Below, piece after piece: positions 56,362 through 64,000 of a DNA stretch of 64,000 nucleotides. Numbering within the stretch: the first letter of the stretch is position 1; each line of letters opens with the position of its first letter. Source of the stretch: JBMOKT01 sp049323895 (GTDB lineage: Bacteria > Bacillota > Peptococcia > Peptococcales > BICA1-8); the NCBI GenBank assembly GCA_049323895.1, contig JBMOKT010000039.1, forward strand, positions 1 through 64,000, written 5' to 3'. The notes below the pieces were generated by a model, which was not told the DNA's origin, did not search any database, and worked only from the letters and a program-made list of their open reading frames with translations. The position numbers were made by a program, and so were the translations under genes.

Positions 56362-58251
56362 ATGCGTCAATTTATCGAAACAAATATTTTACCCAATGTA
56401 GAAAAACCCCTCAGATATTTAGGTGATGAATGGAATGTGGTAAAAAAAAGCTGGGATAGCGTTGGATTGCGTACCCTCTTTGCTTTCCCGGATATATATG
56501 AAGTAGGGATGTCCCATTTAGGTTTAGGTATTATTTATCATCTAGTTAATGAACGCAAAGATTTCTTAATGGAAAGGGTTTTTGCCCCTTGGTCAGACAT
56601 GGAAGGGGAACTAAAAAAACATGGATTGCCCCTCTTTAGCCTGGAATCATACAAACCAATAGGTGATTTTGATGTAATAGGCTTTACGCTGCAGTATGAA
56701 ATGAGTTTTACAAATATCCTTAATATGCTTGACTTAGGGCGGGTTCCTCTCTTATCTTCGGCAAGGGGCAATGAAGATCCCCTTATTATTGCTGGGGGAC
56801 CTTGTGCATACAATCCTGAGCCGCTTGCAGATTTCATTGATGTCTTTGTGATAGGCGAGGGAGAAGAGGTAACCTTAGAACTGTTTGATGCAGTTAAAAG
56901 GCATAAGGAATTAAGGAAAGGAAGCATTGAAAGGGAAGTATTATTAGAAGATCTGTTAAAAATTAAAGGACTGTATTTACCCAGATTCTATGAGGTTAAT
57001 TATCTGTCCGATGGTAAAGTTGAAAGTATAAAGCCAATTCATGAAGATGCTCCCGCTAGAATAGCTAAGCGGTATGTTAAAAACTTGGACGAGGCCTATT
57101 TCCCTACCCGTCCCATCGTTCCGTATCTTGAAGTAGTTCATGATCGTGCTATGGTAGAGGTCTTAAGAGGGTGCACCAGAGGCTGCCGCTTCTGTCAAGC
57201 GGGGATTCTATACCGTCCTGTGCGGGAAAGAAGTCCGGAACTGCTTAAAGAACAAGCAGAAGAACTTCTTAGAAATACCGGATACAATGAAATATCCTTG
57301 ACATCTTTAAGTACCAGTGATTACACATGTATTGAACCTGTAATTAAGGACTTGTTGGATAGATACCAGGAGGATGGCATAGGGGTTTCCCTTCCGTCAT
57401 TAAGAGTTGATTCCTTCTCAATGAATTTAGCAAATCAGGTTCAAAGGGTGCGTAAAAGCAGCTTGACATTTGCCCCCGAGGCAGGCTCCCAAAGATTGCG
57501 GGATGTAATCAACAAGGGAGTTACCGAGGAAAATCTGATGGAAGTAACCAGGTTTGCCTTTGAAAAAGGCTGGACTAAGATTAAACTCTATTTTATGCTG
57601 GGACTGCCTACCGAAACAGAGGAGGACTTAGAGGGAATAGCTGATTTGGCACTAAAGGTTCTAAACATAGGTGATCAGGTAAGAAGGGAAAATAATATTA
57701 AAGGACCTCAGCCCACGGTTACCATAAGTGTAGCTGCTTTTGTGCCCAAGGCACATACTCCTTTCCAGTGGGTGCCCCAGGTTAATTTAGAAGAACTAAG
57801 GGAAAAACAGAGGTATTTAAGAGGTAAGATTAGAAACAAGAGAATCACATATAATTATCATGATGCAGAAGTTGCTTTTATGGAAGCGGTGTTTGCCAAG
57901 GGGGACAGGCGCCTGGGCAAGGCTTTGTTAAAGGCGTGGGAGATGGGTTGTAAATTTGACGGCTGGTCACAGTTCTTCAAATACCAGTTATGGCTGGAGG
58001 TAATGGCTGCCGTTGGTTTGGATCCCCAATGGTATGCTTACCGGCATTTAGCATATGAAGATATTCTGCCCTGGGATCATATAGACATGGGTGTAACAAA
58101 GAAGTTTCTTGCGAAAGAACACCAGAAGGCCATGGAAACGGCAATAACAGAGGACTGCAGATTCAAGCATTGTACAGTTTGCGGCATCTGTCAGGATTTT
58201 GATGTAGCACTGGATTTAAAGGGAGGTAAACCAAGTGAACTTAAGGATTAA
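56362..58251 (+). CDS. Radical SAM protein, TIGR03960 type
   Basis: A 629-residue protein with an N-terminal B12-binding-like domain (about 30-190) and a radical SAM core. The cluster motif is CTRGCRFCQAG (CxxxCxxC) near residue 273, followed by LPSLRVDSF, FAPEAGSQRLRDVINKGV and a C-terminal CxxxxxCxxCGICQ group. TIGR03960 proteins are encoded with TIGR03936 and RNase E/G in clostridial genomes; a tRNA or ribosome modification has been suspected but is not established. Its 3' end overlaps the TIGR03936 gene by 17 bp. AAAGGAAAATATTA precedes the ATG. Confidence 0.92.
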   Translation: MRQFIETNILPNVEKPLRYLGDEWNVVKKSWDSVGLRTLFAFPDIYEVGMSHLGLGIIYHLVNERKDFLMERVFAPWSDMEGELKKHGLPLFSLESYKPIGDFDVIGFTLQYEMSFTNILNMLDLGRVPLLSSARGNEDPLIIAGGPCAYNPEPLADFIDVFVIGEGEEVTLELFDAVKRHKELRKGSIEREVLLEDLLKIKGLYLPRFYEVNYLSDGKVESIKPIHEDAPARIAKRYVKNLDEAYFPTRPIVPYLEVVHDRAMVEVLRGCTRGCRFCQAGILYRPVRERSPELLKEQAEELLRNTGYNEISLTSLSTSDYTCIEPVIKDLLDRYQEDGIGVSLPSLRVDSFSMNLANQVQRVRKSSLTFAPEAGSQRLRDVINKGVTEENLMEVTRFAFEKGWTKIKLYFMLGLPTETEEDLEGIADLALKVLNIGDQVRRENNIKGPQPTVTISVAAFVPKAHTPFQWVPQVNLEELREKQRYLRGKIRNKRITYNYHDAEVAFMEAVFAKGDRRLGKALLKAWEMGCKFDGWSQFFKYQLWLEVMAAVGLDPQWYAYRHLAYEDILPWDHIDMGVTKKFLAKEHQKAMETAITEDCRFKHCTVCGICQDFDVALDLKGGKPSELKD

Positions 58252-58933
58252 GTATGGTAAAACTGACTTGGGAAAGTTTGTCTCCCACCTGGATTTGCTG
58301 AGGGCCTGGGAAAGGGCCTTTCGCAGGGCTAATATCCCCATTGCTTTCAGCCAGGGGTTTAATCCCCATCCAAGAATGTCTTTTGGATCTGCCCTGGCGG
58401 TAGGAGTAACCAGTTCTGGTGAATATATGGATATTGTTCTAAAAAAAGAAACTCCCATAAAGGAAATTAAACAGGCATTGGAGAAATATTTACCCCAAGG
58501 ATTAGTAATTTATGACATTGAGGAAATAAGTGAACAAGCTCAGTCCTTAATGTCAATAATAAATAGAGCCAAGTATGTAATCAAGGTGAAGACTTTAGGA
58601 ACTGTTACGGAAGAGATGCTGGACAATAGGATTAAGGATATGTTGACTCAGGAGAAAATTGAAATACTAAGGGAATCAAAAAAAGGTTTGAAGGAAAAGG
58701 ATATAAAAGAAGGTGTTTTTGAAGTAAAGGGCAGGGTTATCGGTGAAGGATTTGTTGAATTAGAAGTGACTGTGCAGACAGGTTCCCAGGGCAATGTGAG
58801 ACCCGAGGAGATTTTGCAGGCTTTGGAAAAATGCGGTTTGCCATTGGACTTGTCTGTTTCACAAATTCACCGCTCAGGTTTATTTGTCGGAAATGATATG
58901 GGAATGGTATCACCCCTCAGCGTCAAGAGCTAA
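58235..58933 (+). CDS. TIGR03936 (DUF2344) protein
   Basis: A 232-residue protein with the family start RIKYGKTDLGKFVSHLDLLRAWERAFRRANIPIAFSQGFNPHPRMSFGSALAVGVTS. It is found fused to or beside TIGR03960 radical SAM proteins, and the 17-bp gene overlap here shows tight coupling. No reaction is established. The start is a GTG with GGGAGG upstream inside the radical SAM gene. RNase E/G follows 12 bp later. Confidence 0.92.
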   Translation: MNLRIKYGKTDLGKFVSHLDLLRAWERAFRRANIPIAFSQGFNPHPRMSFGSALAVGVTSSGEYMDIVLKKETPIKEIKQALEKYLPQGLVIYDIEEISEQAQSLMSIINRAKYVIKVKTLGTVTEEMLDNRIKDMLTQEKIEILRESKKGLKEKDIKEGVFEVKGRVIGEGFVELEVTVQTGSQGNVRPEEILQALEKCGLPLDLSVSQIHRSGLFVGNDMGMVSPLSVKS

Positions 58934-58945
58934 GGAGAGGAGTTT

Positions 58946-60616
58946 ATGAAAAAAGAGATAATTGTTCAATCTAATGAGGATGAGACTCAGGTGGCGGTCT
59001 TGGAGGATGAACAGCTGGTAGAGCTGTATATTGAGAGAAGTATTAGTGACCGATTGGTGGGCAGTATTTTTAAAGGTAAAGTGGAAAATGTCCTGCCGGG
59101 GATGCAGGCAGCTTTTATTAATATTGGGTTTGAGAAAAATGCATTTCTTTATGTGGAAGACGCTGTGCCTAGCGGCACTTATACTAATGAAGTCGGGGTA
59201 AAGACCAATATCCGGGATATTTTGAAAGAAGGTCAAGAAATCCTTATTCAGGTTGCCAAAGAGCCTATTGGAAATAAAGGGCCTAGGGTTACGCGCCAAT
59301 TAACTCTTCCTGGTCGTTTTTTGGTTTTAATGCCTAATATTGAATATATAGGTATTTCCAGAAGGATAAACGATGAGGGGGAAAGGGATAGGCTGAAAAA
59401 AGTTGCCGAGGCTATTAAGCCCTCCGGCATGGGTCTCATTATCAGAACAGTGGCGGAAGGGGTTTCGGAGGAGGATCTGCATGAGGACTTGGAAATTCTC
59501 TTAAAAACATGGCAGCGGATTGAACATAAGGAAAAGGCTTCTGGTGCCCCTGTTCTCATCCATAAGGATTTAGAACTTGTTAAAAGGATACTTAGGGATA
59601 TTGTGGCTGATGATGTACACAGGATTATAGTCAATACCCATTTTACCTATGAAAAGATTATGGAACTAGTTGGCAATAAGTCGCTTAAGTACAAGGTAAC
59701 CTTTAACGAGGAAGCTGATTTGTTTAATAATTACAATATACGCCAGGAACTAAGCAGGGCATTGAAGCGAAAGGTTTGGCTAAAAAGCGGTGGATATCTT
59801 GTGATTGACCAGACCGAAGCCCTGACCAGCATTGATGTTAATACCGGCAAATATGTAGGTAGTGTTGATTTAGCTGATACTGTTTTAAGAACCAATCTTG
59901 AGGCAGCTGTTGAAATAGCCAGACAGTTGAGATTGAGAAATATTGGCGGAATTATTATTATAGATTTTATTGATATGGAAAATGAACCCCATCAAAAAGA
60001 GGTAATCAATAAGCTGGAGGCAGAACTGCATAAGGATAAAACAAAGGCCCATATCTTAGGGATAACCTCCTTAGGTTTAGTAGAAATGACCAGAAAGAAA
60101 GTGCGCCATTCCTTGAGTACGGCTTTGGAAAAACTCTGCCCCTGTTGTGAAGGTAAGGGACGTGTTTTATCTGAAACAACAATCTCTATTCAAATTAAGG
60201 ATGAATTAAGGGAAATAGCCGCCAGGACCATGGCTGAAACTATCTTGATCAATGCCCATCCTGACGTTGCTGCCTTACTCATTGGACCGGGTGCTGTTTT
60301 GTTAAAACAACAGGAGGCAAAATTAAGGAAAACAATCATAGTCCGGGGACGCAAAAATTTTAATATTGAACAATATGAGATTCAGCCGATTTACGGCTCT
60401 CTGGAGTCAGCTAATTTTTTAATTCCTGTAGAAGAAAATCAACTAGTAAAGGTGTATGTTGAAGAACCACATAATCAAAGACCTCGAGATGGGATTGGCC
60501 GTATTGAAGGATATATAATCGATATTGAAAATGGCGGCAGGCTTGTAGGTCAGGATGTTATAGTGGAGATAACTAAGGTGTATAAGACCTATGCCAAGGC
60601 ACTAGTTGTTCAGTAA
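58946..60616 (+). CDS. rng: Ribonuclease E/G family endoribonuclease
   Basis: A 556-residue RNase G-type enzyme that cleaves single-stranded AT-rich RNA and matures rRNA. An S1 RNA-binding domain (GSIFKGKVENVLPGMQAAFINIGFEKNAFLYVED) is followed by the RNase H-like and DNase I-like core with catalytic Asp residues in TSIDVNTGKYVG and IIIDFIDM, and the zinc-link CPCC. No long degradosome tail. AAGGAGAGGAG precedes the ATG. Together with the two genes upstream it forms a common clostridial operon ahead of rplU. Confidence 0.93.
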   Translation: MKKEIIVQSNEDETQVAVLEDEQLVELYIERSISDRLVGSIFKGKVENVLPGMQAAFINIGFEKNAFLYVEDAVPSGTYTNEVGVKTNIRDILKEGQEILIQVAKEPIGNKGPRVTRQLTLPGRFLVLMPNIEYIGISRRINDEGERDRLKKVAEAIKPSGMGLIIRTVAEGVSEEDLHEDLEILLKTWQRIEHKEKASGAPVLIHKDLELVKRILRDIVADDVHRIIVNTHFTYEKIMELVGNKSLKYKVTFNEEADLFNNYNIRQELSRALKRKVWLKSGGYLVIDQTEALTSIDVNTGKYVGSVDLADTVLRTNLEAAVEIARQLRLRNIGGIIIIDFIDMENEPHQKEVINKLEAELHKDKTKAHILGITSLGLVEMTRKKVRHSLSTALEKLCPCCEGKGRVLSETTISIQIKDELREIAARTMAETILINAHPDVAALLIGPGAVLLKQQEAKLRKTIIVRGRKNFNIEQYEIQPIYGSLESANFLIPVEENQLVKVYVEEPHNQRPRDGIGRIEGYIIDIENGGRLVGQDVIVEITKVYKTYAKALVVQ

Positions 60617-60629
60617 TTGGAGGTCTTTT

Positions 60630-61343
60630 ATGCGTATTTTTGCCCTAGGCGATCCCCATCTATCATTTGATGGAGATGGTAATATTTATAAGCCTATGGA
60701 TATATTCGGAAGTAATTGGGAGCAGCATCACTTAAAGATTGCACAAAACTGGAGGGAAAAGGTTTCCCAGGAAGATGTAGTATTGGTTCCGGGAGATATA
60801 TCATGGGCACTGAAGCTTGAAGAGGCAGTAGATGATATCAACTTTATTGGGAGCCTGCCCGGCATAAAAATTCTTGTTAAAGGAAACCATGACCTATGGT
60901 GGCAGAGTGTTACCAAGGTCAAAAAGGTTCTGCCTCAAGGTATGCATGTGATACAAAATGACAATTTTTTAGTTTCCAATGATTATGTCATTTGTGGCAC
61001 CAGAGGCTGGAACTGCCCAGGGGATAAAGGCTTTGATGAAATTGAAGACCGCAAAGTTTATGAGCGGGAGTTAATTCGCCTGAGGATGTCCCTCAACAGC
61101 ATAAAACAAAAAAACCGGGAAATAATTGTTATGCTCCATTACCCGCCTACCAATGGAAAGCATGAGATAAGCGGGTTTATAGAGATTTTACAGGAGTATA
61201 AGGTGAATAAGTGCATTTATGCCCACTTACATAGTGATGCCGTTAAGTCACGTCTCCCTGAAACTAAGTGGGGCATTGAATTCCATCTGGTCAGCGCCGA
61301 TGCAATTAATTTTTCCCCCAAGCTGATTTGTACTATTGAGTGA
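60630..61343 (+). CDS. Metallophosphoesterase
   Basis: A 237-residue calcineurin-like phosphoesterase with the complete metal-site series: GDPHLSF, VPGDISWAL, VKGNHDLWW, LHYPPTNG and YAHLHSD. Aromatic Trp near the GNHD motif and the length fit a family of predicted phosphohydrolases in Firmicutes; the substrate is unknown. The start ATG follows TTGGAGG, 13 bp behind the RNase gene; an earlier in-frame start lacks support. Confidence 0.88.
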   Translation: MRIFALGDPHLSFDGDGNIYKPMDIFGSNWEQHHLKIAQNWREKVSQEDVVLVPGDISWALKLEEAVDDINFIGSLPGIKILVKGNHDLWWQSVTKVKKVLPQGMHVIQNDNFLVSNDYVICGTRGWNCPGDKGFDEIEDRKVYERELIRLRMSLNSIKQKNREIIVMLHYPPTNGKHEISGFIEILQEYKVNKCIYAHLHSDAVKSRLPETKWGIEFHLVSADAINFSPKLICTIE

Positions 61344-61496
61344 ATTTTGAGGGTCAGTGCTATGGTAGTTATTACTGAAGGTCAGTGTGACGGCTATTAG
61401 GTTAAACTTTCGAGAGAGTGCGATAGTGCTACAGGATTAATAAAACCTTTTATGGTATGGCATTCTCAGCTATTCGATTTACTTGCAATGCTTGTG

Positions 61497-61583
61497 TCAG
61501 ACGCAAAAATAAACCCACAAGTTTGTCAGACGCTCAAGCTAACCTTTGAGTAAGTCAGACGCAAAATTTTACCCATAAGTATT
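61497..61583. repeat. Three degenerate 29-bp direct repeats
   Basis: TCAGACGC occurs at 61497, 61526 and 61555, spaced exactly 29 bp each time. Units 1 and 3 agree further (TCAGACGCAAAA...ACCCA.AAGT); unit 2 differs after the first eight bases and contains a CTCAA / TTTGAG hairpin. Confidence 0.6.
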
Positions 61584-61658
61584 CTGTTGCAAATCACTGG
61601 GCACTGAGCACTAATCATCAGTCACAGTCACTTAAGACTAGTCACTTTCAGCAAATTT

Positions 61659-61696
61659 ACCATTGGCTATCGACCATTGGCTATCGACCATTGACC
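61659..61696. repeat. 14-bp tandem repeat ACCATTGGCTATCG
   Basis: Two perfect copies and a partial third (ACCATTGACC). The same family as the array near 55271-55350. Confidence 0.75.
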
Positions 61697-61710
61697 TGGT
61701 TTTTCTAATA

Positions 61711-61739
61711 TTGACTTCCCCACCAGCATATAGTATACT
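61711..61739 (+). promoter_or_regulatory. Promoter of the rplU operon
   Basis: TTGACT, 17 bp, TATACT: near-consensus sigma-A promoter upstream of the L21 leader. Confidence 0.85.
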
Positions 61740-61744
61740 CTTTT

Positions 61745-61835
61745 ATTGTAGGCAATAGACTTAGGTTTATTGTTGAAACCGCACAAATCGGGTTTTTAAG
61801 CTAAGTGCACCTGGATTTGGCGAGGTTGATTAGGG
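61745..61835 (+). ncRNA. L21-type ribosomal protein leader
   Basis: The untranslated leader contains AAACC / GGGTTT (61776-61795), alternative GGTTT / AAACC pairing just before, then GTGCACCTGG...GGCGAGG and the ribosome binding site. The position upstream of rplU and the hairpin with CGCACAAATCGGG resemble the Firmicutes L21 leader, where L21 is thought to control its own operon. Confidence 0.6.
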
Positions 61836-61845
61836 AGGTGTAATT

Positions 61846-62157
61846 ATGTACGCAATTATCGAAACTGGCGGGAAACAGTTTAAGGTTCAGGAAGGTGATA
61901 CCCTAAAGGTTGAACTTTTAGATGCCGAAGCTGGTAGTGCTGTGGAAATTGACAAGGTTTTATTAGTAAACAAGGACGGTCAAGTAAAAGTCGGCAATCC
62001 ATTTGTTGAGGGCGCTAAGGTAACTTTAAAGGTTAAGGATCATGGAAAAGGACCAAAACTGGTTGTTTATAAATACAAACCTAAAAAGAATTACCGCAAA
62101 AAACAAGGTCATCGTCAGCCATTTACAGAAGTAGTTGTTGATAAAATACAAGCTTAA
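61846..62157 (+). CDS. rplU: Ribosomal protein L21
   Basis: A 103-residue 50S protein: MYAIIETGGKQFKVQEGD start and KYKPKKNYRKKQGHRQPFT end are diagnostic. First gene of the rplU-prp-rpmA operon. GGGAGGTG precedes the ATG. Confidence 0.98.
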   Translation: MYAIIETGGKQFKVQEGDTLKVELLDAEAGSAVEIDKVLLVNKDGQVKVGNPFVEGAKVTLKVKDHGKGPKLVVYKYKPKKNYRKKQGHRQPFTEVVVDKIQA

Positions 62158-62159
62158 TT

Positions 62160-62507
62160 ATGATTAAAGCAATTATTTTTGAAGATGATAAGGGTAGCCT
62201 GATTGGGTTTGAAATTTCGGGTCATGCTCACTTTGCTGATTCCGGCAAGGATATTGTTTGTGCGGCAGTATCTATTCTGGGTACTACCACCGTAAACAGT
62301 CTGGAGGAACAGCTGATTGTCAAACCAATATACACCGTAGATGAAGGGAAGGGCTATCTGGAATGTGTTGTTTCTCCAAATCTGGATAATTCAGATATGG
62401 AGAAGGCCCAGATTATATTAAAGACATTGGTAATAGGGTTACAATCGATAGAAGAAGCATATGGTAGTTATTTAAAGCTACAACAGAGGAGGTGGACTCA
62501 ATGTTAA
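62160..62507 (+). CDS. prp: Ribosomal-processing cysteine protease Prp
   Basis: A 115-residue protease (YsxB family) that removes the N-terminal extension of L27 in Firmicutes. The catalytic pair is visible in GHAHFADSGKDIVCAAVS (His near 22, Cys near 34). It is encoded between its two neighbours in the classic order L21-Prp-L27, and its end overlaps the rpmA start by 7 bp. The L27 encoded next carries the expected cleavable extension. Confidence 0.95.
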   Translation: MIKAIIFEDDKGSLIGFEISGHAHFADSGKDIVCAAVSILGTTTVNSLEEQLIVKPIYTVDEGKGYLECVVSPNLDNSDMEKAQIILKTLVIGLQSIEEAYGSYLKLQQRRWTQC

Positions 62508-62797
62508 AATTAAATTTACAGCTGTTTGCATCTAAAAAAGGTGTTGGTAGTTCCAAAAACGGACGTGATAGTGAAGCTAAACGTCTAGGTGTTAAAAGAC
62601 ATGATGGTCAGTTTGTACTAGCTGGCAACATCATCGTAAGACAAAGGGGAACTAAGATCCACCCCGGTGAAAATGTTGGGATAGGTAAAGACGACACATT
62701 GTTTGCTTTATCTAATGGTGTTGTTAAGTTTGAACGTAAAGGCAAAACCAAAAAACAAGTTAGTATTGTTCCCGGAACTGAAACTGCAATCAGCTAA
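62501..62797 (+). CDS. rpmA: Ribosomal protein L27 with cleavable N-terminal extension
   Basis: A 98-residue 50S protein: the extension MLKLNLQLFA precedes SKKGVGSSKNGRDS. Prp cuts after LQLFA, which exposes the mature N-terminus near the peptidyl transfer centre. The ATG at 62501 follows AGGAGGTGG; an upstream GTG lies within that site. A strong terminator follows. Confidence 0.97.
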   Translation: MLKLNLQLFASKKGVGSSKNGRDSEAKRLGVKRHDGQFVLAGNIIVRQRGTKIHPGENVGIGKDDTLFALSNGVVKFERKGKTKKQVSIVPGTETAIS

Positions 62798-62802
62798 ATA
62801 TT

Positions 62803-62830
62803 AACCTGGCCTACATGGTCAGGTTTTTTT
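62803..62830 (+). terminator. Terminator after rpmA
   Basis: AACCTG-G-CC / GG-T-CAGGTT stem and eight T. Confidence 0.9.
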
Positions 62831-62893
62831 TATGGACATCTGCCAATCTCTGGGATAAAATGTACATACTGCAATGTTTTGGAGGTATGTAGT

Positions 62894-63400
62894 TTGGATA
62901 AAGTATTAATTAGTCTTTTAGACGCTGACCGCCATCAAAGGCATGATTTTCTTAATCACCTGCAGGTTATCTGGGGATACATTAAATTGAAAAAAGATGA
63001 TAAAGCTTTGGAGTATATTCAGGATGTAACTACATATTTGCAGGCTCTAAGGGAATTAAATAAGATACTGCCTCCTACACTAGCAGCTGATATTTCAGCA
63101 AAGGTTCTAGGTCTTGGTTTAAGTAAAAATTTTGAGATTAGAGTACCCCATTTTTGGGATTTTGAAGAAAAAAATATTTCAATTGTCAGGTCTTTTTTTA
63201 ATGACATTTGGGAAAAGCTAATTATTAAAGTAGTTAATGAGGGATTTTTTGTCAAAATCATTTTAGAGGAATGTAAAGTTATTTTCGAAACTTCTGATTC
63301 CCAATTCAAAGAAAAGATTAATTTGAAAAATACCTGTGAGAAAAATGGCTTTACTTTTACTGAGGTCGATAAAAAAATAATTGTTAGTTTAAATTTCTGA
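62894..63400 (+). CDS. Spo0B-like phosphotransfer domain protein
   Basis: A 168-residue protein with the Spo0B helical-hairpin motif RHDFLNHLQVIWGYIKLKK near residues 13-31, where the His of RHD is the phosphate carrier in Bacillus. The C-terminal half is shorter and less like the degenerate ATPase-like domain of Spo0B. Location between rpmA and obg equals that of spo0B. It may pass phosphate to Spo0F-like or Spo0A-like receivers. The start is a TTG after GGAGGT; an upstream TTG lies in front of that site. Confidence 0.85.
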   Translation: MDKVLISLLDADRHQRHDFLNHLQVIWGYIKLKKDDKALEYIQDVTTYLQALRELNKILPPTLAADISAKVLGLGLSKNFEIRVPHFWDFEEKNISIVRSFFNDIWEKLIIKVVNEGFFVKIILEECKVIFETSDSQFKEKINLKNTCEKNGFTFTEVDKKIIVSLNF

Positions 63401-63415
63401 AAAAGGTGATAAAGG

Positions 63416-64000
63416 ATGTTTTATGATTACGCCAAAATAAATTTAAAGGCTGGCGATGGCGGAAACGGCATAGTAGCTTTCCGGAGAGAAAAACATGTGC
63501 CATATGGCGGACCTTCTGGTGGTGATGGAGGCAGCGGTGGAAGTATTATTTTAGAAGCCGATGAAGGGCTGAGGACTTTAGTAGATTTTAGGTACAAGAC
63601 CCATTACAAGGCTCAAAGGGGAGAGCATGGACAAGGTAAGAAACAGCATGGCAGAAATGGCGAAGACCGAATTTTGAAAGTCCCTGTAGGGACAGTGGTA
63701 AAGGAGGCAGAGACAGAAAGGATTATAGCTGACTTAACTCGTTCAGGTCAAAGGTTAGTGGCGGCAAAGGGTGGTAAAGGAGGAAGGGGGAATCCCCACT
63801 TTGTAAGTTCAACCCACCGTATTCCAACTCTGGCGGAGAATGGAGACCCCGGGGAAGAAAAATGGATAGTATTAGAATTAAAGCTATTGGCTGATGTTGG
63901 GCTGGTGGGCTTTCCTAATGTAGGAAAATCTACACTAATTTCAAGTGTATCTGCTGCAAAGCCTAAAATAGCTGATTATCATTTTACTACCATTACTCCT
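63416..64000 (+). CDS. obgE: GTPase Obg/CgtA (partial, runs off the window)
   Basis: The first 195 codons of the conserved ribosome-associated GTPase. The Gly-rich Obg fold (NLKAGDGGNGIVAFRREK, PSGGDGGSGGSI, GGKGGRGNPHF) is followed by G1 GFPNVGKST and the switch I threonines TTIT at the edge. It acts in 50S assembly and, in Bacillus, sporulation and stress signalling. AAAGGTGAT precedes the ATG. Confidence 0.97.
   Translation, partial: MFYDYAKINLKAGDGGNGIVAFRREKHVPYGGPSGGDGGSGGSIILEADEGLRTLVDFRYKTHYKAQRGEHGQGKKQHGRNGEDRILKVPVGTVVKEAETERIIADLTRSGQRLVAAKGGKGGRGNPHFVSSTHRIPTLAENGDPGEEKWIVLELKLLADVGLVGFPNVGKSTLISSVSAAKPKIADYHFTTITP

Larger units (their letters stand above)
61344..61845. other. 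Intergenic region of 502 bp with two repeat arrays and the L21 promoter
   Basis: No gene seen. From left: unstructured 140 bp, a 29-bp degenerate tandem repeat (61497-61583), CAGTCAC-type short repeats (61619-61650), a 14-bp tandem repeat (61659-61696), the promoter (61711-61739) and the L21 leader. Confidence 0.6.

Noticed and set aside
61497..61583. CRISPR array
   Set aside because: Three repeats at 29-bp spacing share only eight bases in all units, there are no spacer-repeat boundaries of normal size and no cas genes.

Overview
The window comes from an AT-rich, anaerobic, endospore-forming member of the Firmicutes, most likely class Clostridia (Peptococcaceae or Desulfitobacteriales-like). 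Evidence for this is the spoIVFA-like / rplU-prp-rpmA-spo0B-like-obg locus at the right end, a Spo0E-type phosphatase, the end of a glycyl-radical enzyme at the left edge, an aldehyde:ferredoxin oxidoreductase with a multi-cluster ferredoxin, Feo iron uptake, a NapC/NirT multihaem cytochrome, and strong AGGAGG-type ribosome binding sites. No tRNA, rRNA, CRISPR array, phage or transposase gene was recognised.

Layout. 1-6 kb: glycyl-radical enzyme end, remnant of a STAS gene, a Zn/Cd/Pb-type P1B ATPase with its ArsR/SmtB repressor and a Met-rich mini-protein, then a MoxR/VWA pair. 6-10 kb (minus strand): an apparent operon of a PurE-like pseudoenzyme, biotin carboxylase, an MpsC-family protein and an oxalate/formate-type MFS carrier. 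10-12.5 kb: two tandem units of promoter, yybP-ykoY manganese riboswitch and TerC-family exporter. 12.5-14.3 kb: purK-purE. 14.3-22.5 kb: NapC/NirT cytochrome, a large PAS/GAF histidine kinase with a double-receiver regulator, an HD-GYP protein, Spo0E and a chemoreceptor. 22.7-27.6 kb: Fur-box-flanked siderophore ABC system plus DUF2325 and DUF2023 genes.

27.9-42.9 kb is the most unusual part. A Tyr/Asn-rich disordered protein with a DUF5132-like tail is followed by a short DUF5132-like protein and three P-type ATPases: one canonical P1B pump, one degenerate pump with altered catalytic motifs, and one P2A-like pump. All three share an N-terminal HMA-like domain without CxxC. Next come an unknown helical protein behind a possible Fur box and a Fur-box operon, diguanylate cyclase - feoA - feoB - Cys-rich FeoB partner - HD-GYP phosphodiesterase, which combines iron import with synthesis and breakdown of c-di-GMP. 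The ATPase array may build or load a metal-storage compartment comparable to ferrosomes; this is a hypothesis.

43-51 kb: DUF421 protein, then a TRAP transporter, IclR regulator, ferredoxin, aldehyde:ferredoxin oxidoreductase and 3-hydroxyisobutyrate-dehydrogenase-like enzyme, which look like one organic-acid catabolic module. 51-55 kb: double P-loop ATPase, then amt-glnB under an ANTAR antiterminator whose own leader and the amt leader both carry terminators with hexaloop hairpins. 55-64 kb: SpoIVFA-like protein without an adjacent SpoIVFB, radical SAM TIGR03960, TIGR03936, RNase E/G, a phosphoesterase, then L21-Prp-L27-Spo0B-like-Obg.
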